From assembly GCF_000203815.1 (NCBI RefSeq), contig NW_004457695.1:1054001-1118000 (forward strand): a stretch of 64,000 nucleotides of DNA. The letters run 5' to 3'. This DNA is from Cavenderia fasciculata. Lineage: Eukaryota; Evosea; Eumycetozoa; Acytosteliales; Cavenderiaceae. Of this stretch, positions 60,425-64,000 are shown piece by piece. Made by a program: the position numbers and the translations under genes. The notes under the pieces were generated by a model that searched no databases, was not told the DNA's origin, and saw nothing but the letters and a program-made list of their open reading frames with translations. How positions within the stretch are numbered: position 1 is the first letter of the stretch; each line of letters starts with the position of its first letter.

Positions 60425-61862
60425 ATGACAGAAGATATATCATCTTTATCTATAGATAAATATAAAGAATTGATTAGTATTGGATTAAAATCAATACTAT
60501 CAACAACATATAGTAAATATGATAAGATTCTATTTGTTGGTTCAATAGCTTTACCTTTTTTAGTTAATTGTAATGTAATATATGAATATACCAATAATAG
60601 TCTTTTGAATCCTTTTATTAACTTTTTTCTTTTTTCCTTCTCTCTATCTATTTAGTACCAATTTATGGAATATTACCAAACAATCAAGATAAAAGGATTG
60701 AATCATTTTATAATCATGGTATTGAAAAGATCCTAAATGTTTATAGTGAAATTGAAACAAATCATAGGATAGTGGTAACTCAAGATATTAGAGATATGGC
60801 AACATTGACTGAAAAGAATAACAAATTGTGTAGAATACTGGCTCAGAGAGATATAGTATTCATGTTGTTGAGAATCATTCTAGGTGCAAACCAAATTTGG
60901 GAAAATGGTTATAGTCATCAAGCACCTCTATCTGAATATACTATTCATCAAATTTATACTCATTTGGAGAATGATAATATGGTTTTAGATTGTACTGATT
61001 TATTAAATAATATTTTACCTTTTCGTATGTAAAAAAATAGACTCTATCTATTTATTTATTTATTTATTAAATTATTATTCTTTTTATAGTCCAAGATATA
61101 CCATTTGAATTATTTTATAAAGTAATTTATTATCATTCATTGTCACCAACAAGTTATAAATTGACTTTGGCGGTATTGAGAACAATGACATTGAAACCAG
61201 AGACGATTCCACCATTTGTAATAGTTGGTATGGTTGATATTGTTAGAGTGTATCTTCAAAACGAGGTCAAATCTGAATATTCACAATTACGTGATTATTG
61301 GGTACAAATTGCACGAGTACTATACAAGGATGAACATTTTGAACAATTACCACTAGTCTATCAATCATTGATAGAGGAATATTATAAAAAAGGTAGATTT
61401 AAATCATGGATTCCAAAAGAATTACGCCTCCCACCAATTGGTACATTACATGAAACCATAACTGATGTGTTTGGATATTATCAAGGTTGGTTAAATGGTA
61501 CTACAATATTGGTTGATTATATCTTTTCAAATAGTATATTTTCAGATACTATCTATCGTAGATTAGATTCTACGTTGGTTAGATACTTGACATGTTCATT
61601 GTTTACATCATCATTGTCATTTTATTTTACAATGCTTCTTCCACGTAAAGGAAAGATTTTTTACATCTCGTCTGGTATCATTTCAATACTAATAAGTTTT
61701 TACCAAGATAAATTAATTGCTAATCAAAAAACAAGTGGTACACTTTACAAATCTTTTAAAGAATGCTTTCAAACTCCTGTCAATCAAAATGATAGATTTT
61801 TTGAATCAACTAAAATCATAAATATTAATAATAAATCAGATATTTTAAATTATCGATTTTAA
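60425..61862 (+). CDS. Array family, copy 12, 428 aa
   Basis: Exons 60425-60569, 60656-61024 and 61090-61862. The start is MTEDISSLSIDKYKELISIG. Exon 2 has NNKLCRILAQRDIVFMLLRI with NGYSHQAPLSEYTIHQIY. Exon 3 has IPPFVIVGMVDIVRVYLQN, RYLTCSLFTSSLSFYFTMLL and the tail NKSDILNYRF. It is closest to copy 13, sharing LRLPPIGTL, HQKTSGTLYK-like and QTPVNQNDRFFE segments. Confidence 0.87.
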
Positions 61863-61929
61863 AATAAAAAATTAAAAAATACAAAGGAAAAAGGAATAAC
61901 GGGATCTTTTTTTTCATTCACAAAGAGAG

Positions 61930-63375
61930 ATGACAGATATATCATTATCATTATCTATAGATATAGATAAATATAAAGAATTGATTAGTATTGGTTTAAA
62001 ATCAATACTATCAAGAACATATAGTAAATATGATAAGATATTGTTTGTTGGTTCATTAGCTTTACCTTTTTTAATCAATTGTATGTAGAGTATATCAAAG
62101 ATGATGATCATATCTTTTAATATTCAATGATGATGATTAACTTTTTCTTTTTCTTTTTAGTACCAATTTATGGAATAATACCAAATAATCAAGATAAAAA
62201 GATTGAATCATTTTATAATCAAGGTATTGAAAAGATTTTAAATGTTTATAATGAAATTCAAACAAATAATAGAATCATGATAACTAGTGATATAAAAGAT
62301 ATGGCAACATTGGCTGAAAAGAGTAATAAGTTGTGTAGAATATTGGGTCAAAGAGATGTAGTATTGATGTTGTTGAGAATTATTCTAGGTGCAGAGGAAA
62401 TATGGGAATCTAGTTATAGTCATCAAGCACCTCTAACTGAACAAAGTATTCATCAAATTTATACTCATTTGGATAATGATAATATAGTTTTAGATTGTAC
62501 TGATTTATTAAATCATATTTTACCTTTTGGTAAGAAGTAAAAAAAAAAGAATAGAAAATAGAATTATATTTATTTATTTATTTATTTTTTCTACTCTAGT
62601 TTCAGATATACCTTTTGATTTATTTTATCACATTATTAATTATCATCCTTTAACACCATCAAGTTATAGATTGGCATGTGCGGTATTGAGAACAATGACT
62701 TTGAAAAGATCGACCATTCCATCATTTGTAAGTGTTGGAATGATTGATATAGTTGGATTTTATTTGGGTAATCAATTTAAATCTGAATATTCACAATTAC
62801 AAGATTATTGGCTACAAGTTTCTCAAATACTTTACAAGGATAGACATTTTAAATCATTACCTTTAGAGGATCAATCATTTATAGAGGAATATTATAAAAT
62901 GGGTAGATTTAGATTATGGTTACCAAAAGAATTACGTCTCCCACCAATTGGTACACTTTATGAAACTTTATCTGATGCGTTTGGATATTATCAAGGTTGG
63001 TTAAATGGTACTACATTATTTGTTGATAATATCTATTCAAATAATTTATTTTCAGATTGGATCTATCGTCGATTAGATTCTACACTATCAAGATATTTGG
63101 TTTGTTCATTGTTTGCATCATCATTGTCTTTTTATTTTACATTTCTACTTTCACCAAAAGGAAAGATTTATTACATTTCATCTGCTATCATTTCAATGAT
63201 AATAAGTCTTTATCAAGATAAATTAATTGCTCATCAAAAAACAAGTGGTCCACTTTATAAAGCTTTTAAACAACGTTTTCAAACTCCTGTCAACCAAAAT
63301 GATAGATTTTTTGAAAATTTAAATCAACAAAATATTATTTATAATAAATCTGATATTTTAAATTATCAATTTTAA
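61930..63375 (+). CDS. Array family, copy 13, 431 aa (good reference copy)
   Basis: Exons 61930-62080, 62161-62529 and 62600-63375; both introns are phase 1. The N-terminal polar stretch (LSIDIDKYKELISIGLKSIL) precedes a hydrophobic segment at residues ~34-60 (KILFVGSLALPFLINCLPIY). The helical core (SNKLCRILGQRDVVLMLLRI at ~105-125; AVLRTMTLKRSTIPSFVSVG at ~201-220) resembles armadillo repeats. The conserved IYRRLDSTLSRYL leads to hydrophobic segments at ~338-357 and ~362-377. The C-terminal tail is NKSDILNYQF. Predicted membrane protein; function unknown. Confidence 0.88.
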
Positions 63376-63467
63376 AAAAAAATAGAAAAAAAAATAAATA
63401 AAAAAGAAGAAAAAAAACAAATTATAATCATCATCTTTTTTTTTTTTCATTCAAAGGGGAGAGATAG

Positions 63468-64000
63468 ATGACAGATAAATATAAAGAATTGATTAACATT
63501 GGTTTGAAATCAATACTATCAACAACATATAGTAAATATGATAAGATATTGTTTGTTGGTTCAATTGCTTTACCTTTTCTAGTCAATTGTAATGTATTTA
63601 TTAAGAATACTAGACTTTTATGATGATTAACTTTTTGTTTCTATCTCTTTTTTTTTTTAGTAAGAATTTATGGAATATTACCAAATAATCCTAATAAGAG
63701 AATTGAAACATTTCTTGATCGTGGCATTGAAAAGATTATATTGATTTATAATGAAATGGAAACAAATAATAGAATATTACAAACAAATGATATAAAAGAG
63801 ATGGCTGAATTGGCTAAAAGATCAAACAAGTTGTGTAGAATATTGGCAAAGAGAGAGGTAGTATTGATGTTGTTGGGGATCATTGCAGGTGGAGATCAAC
63901 TATGGGAAAATGGTTATAGTCATAGAGCACCTCTAACTGAACTAATCATTCATCAATTTTATACTATTTTGGATACTGATAATATAATGATAGATTGTAT
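63468..64000 (+). CDS. Array family, copy 14, cut by the window end
   Basis: Exon 1 is 63468-63588, with a short N-terminus MTDKYKELINIGLKSILSTT; exon 2 runs from 63661 to the edge. Exon 2 reads LRIYGILPNNPNKRIETF and SNKLCRILAKREVVLMLLGI. Nothing in the visible part is broken. The array therefore extends beyond this window. Confidence 0.8.

Larger units (their letters stand above)
42611..64000 (+). repeat. Tandem array of 14 three-exon paralogues, ~1.4-1.9 kb spacing
   Basis: All copies are head to tail on the plus strand. Apart from the insertion between copies 1 and 2, gaps between a stop codon and the next ATG are short (about 60-200 bases). Each complete copy keeps intron 1 after AAT-T and intron 2 after CCT-(TTT/TGG...)-G, both phase 1. 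Spacers share an A/T-rich stretch followed by TTTTTCATTCA-like sequence just upstream of each ATG. Copies 9 and 11 are decayed. Confidence 0.9.

Noticed and set aside
42611-64000. Array considered as a transposon or virus-like element family
   Set aside because: There are no polymerase, integrase or transposase motifs, no terminal repeats or target-site duplications, and introns are conserved in phase. This fits duplicated host genes.

Overview
The window reads as nuclear DNA of a dictyostelid social amoeba. It is AT-rich, with short GTATGT/GTAAGT...AG introns, long runs of CAA, AAT and CAT that translate to Gln, Asn and His tracts, and mostly TAA stops. Its genes have families known from Dictyostelium and relatives, such as a kinase fused to a RasGEF and IPT/EGF surface proteins. 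The species cannot be fixed from the sequence alone. No rRNA, tRNA, CRISPR array, prokaryotic operon or virus-like element was recognised.

Bases 1-42200 hold ordinary single-copy genes in mixed orientation. In order they are an MFS transporter (-), a small two-TM protein (-), a USP10-like deubiquitinase (+), two almost identical SnoaL-like genes flanking an O-methyltransferase (+), a PRELI/MSF1 protein (-), a TMEM128-like protein (+), UFC1 (-), EFL1 (+), a mitochondrial pyrimidine-type carrier (-), a 51-residue CxxC protein (+), an LTO1-like protein (+), a short Chibby-like coiled-coil protein (+), Prp28/DDX23 (-), a mitochondrial DnaJ (+), a damaged lectin/IPT/EGF surface gene (+), a kinase-RasGEF fusion (-), an R1R2R3 Myb (-), a multi-TM protein with two in-frame TGA codons (-) and an unrecognised 338-residue protein (-). 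Several are housekeeping genes of ribosome maturation (EFL1, LTO1), splicing (Prp28), ufmylation (UFC1) and mitochondria (carrier, DnaJ, PRELI).

From 42611 to the right edge (over 21 kb) lies a head-to-tail array of 14 copies of one three-exon gene. Eleven copies are complete with open frames, two are decayed, and the last is cut by the window end. One unrelated secreted/GPI-type gene sits between copies 1 and 2. Every complete copy has the same intron positions and phases. Each predicts an N-terminal hydrophobic segment, a helical (armadillo-like) middle, a two-segment hydrophobic hairpin and, in most copies, a conserved C-terminal tail (SDIL-[DN]-Y-x-F). I do not recognise the family, and it is the strongest candidate for an undescribed system here.

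Exon boundaries were read by eye from splice signals and checked by reading-frame arithmetic. They are predictions without transcript support. A few genes show one-base frame discontinuities in homopolymers that may be assembly errors rather than biology.
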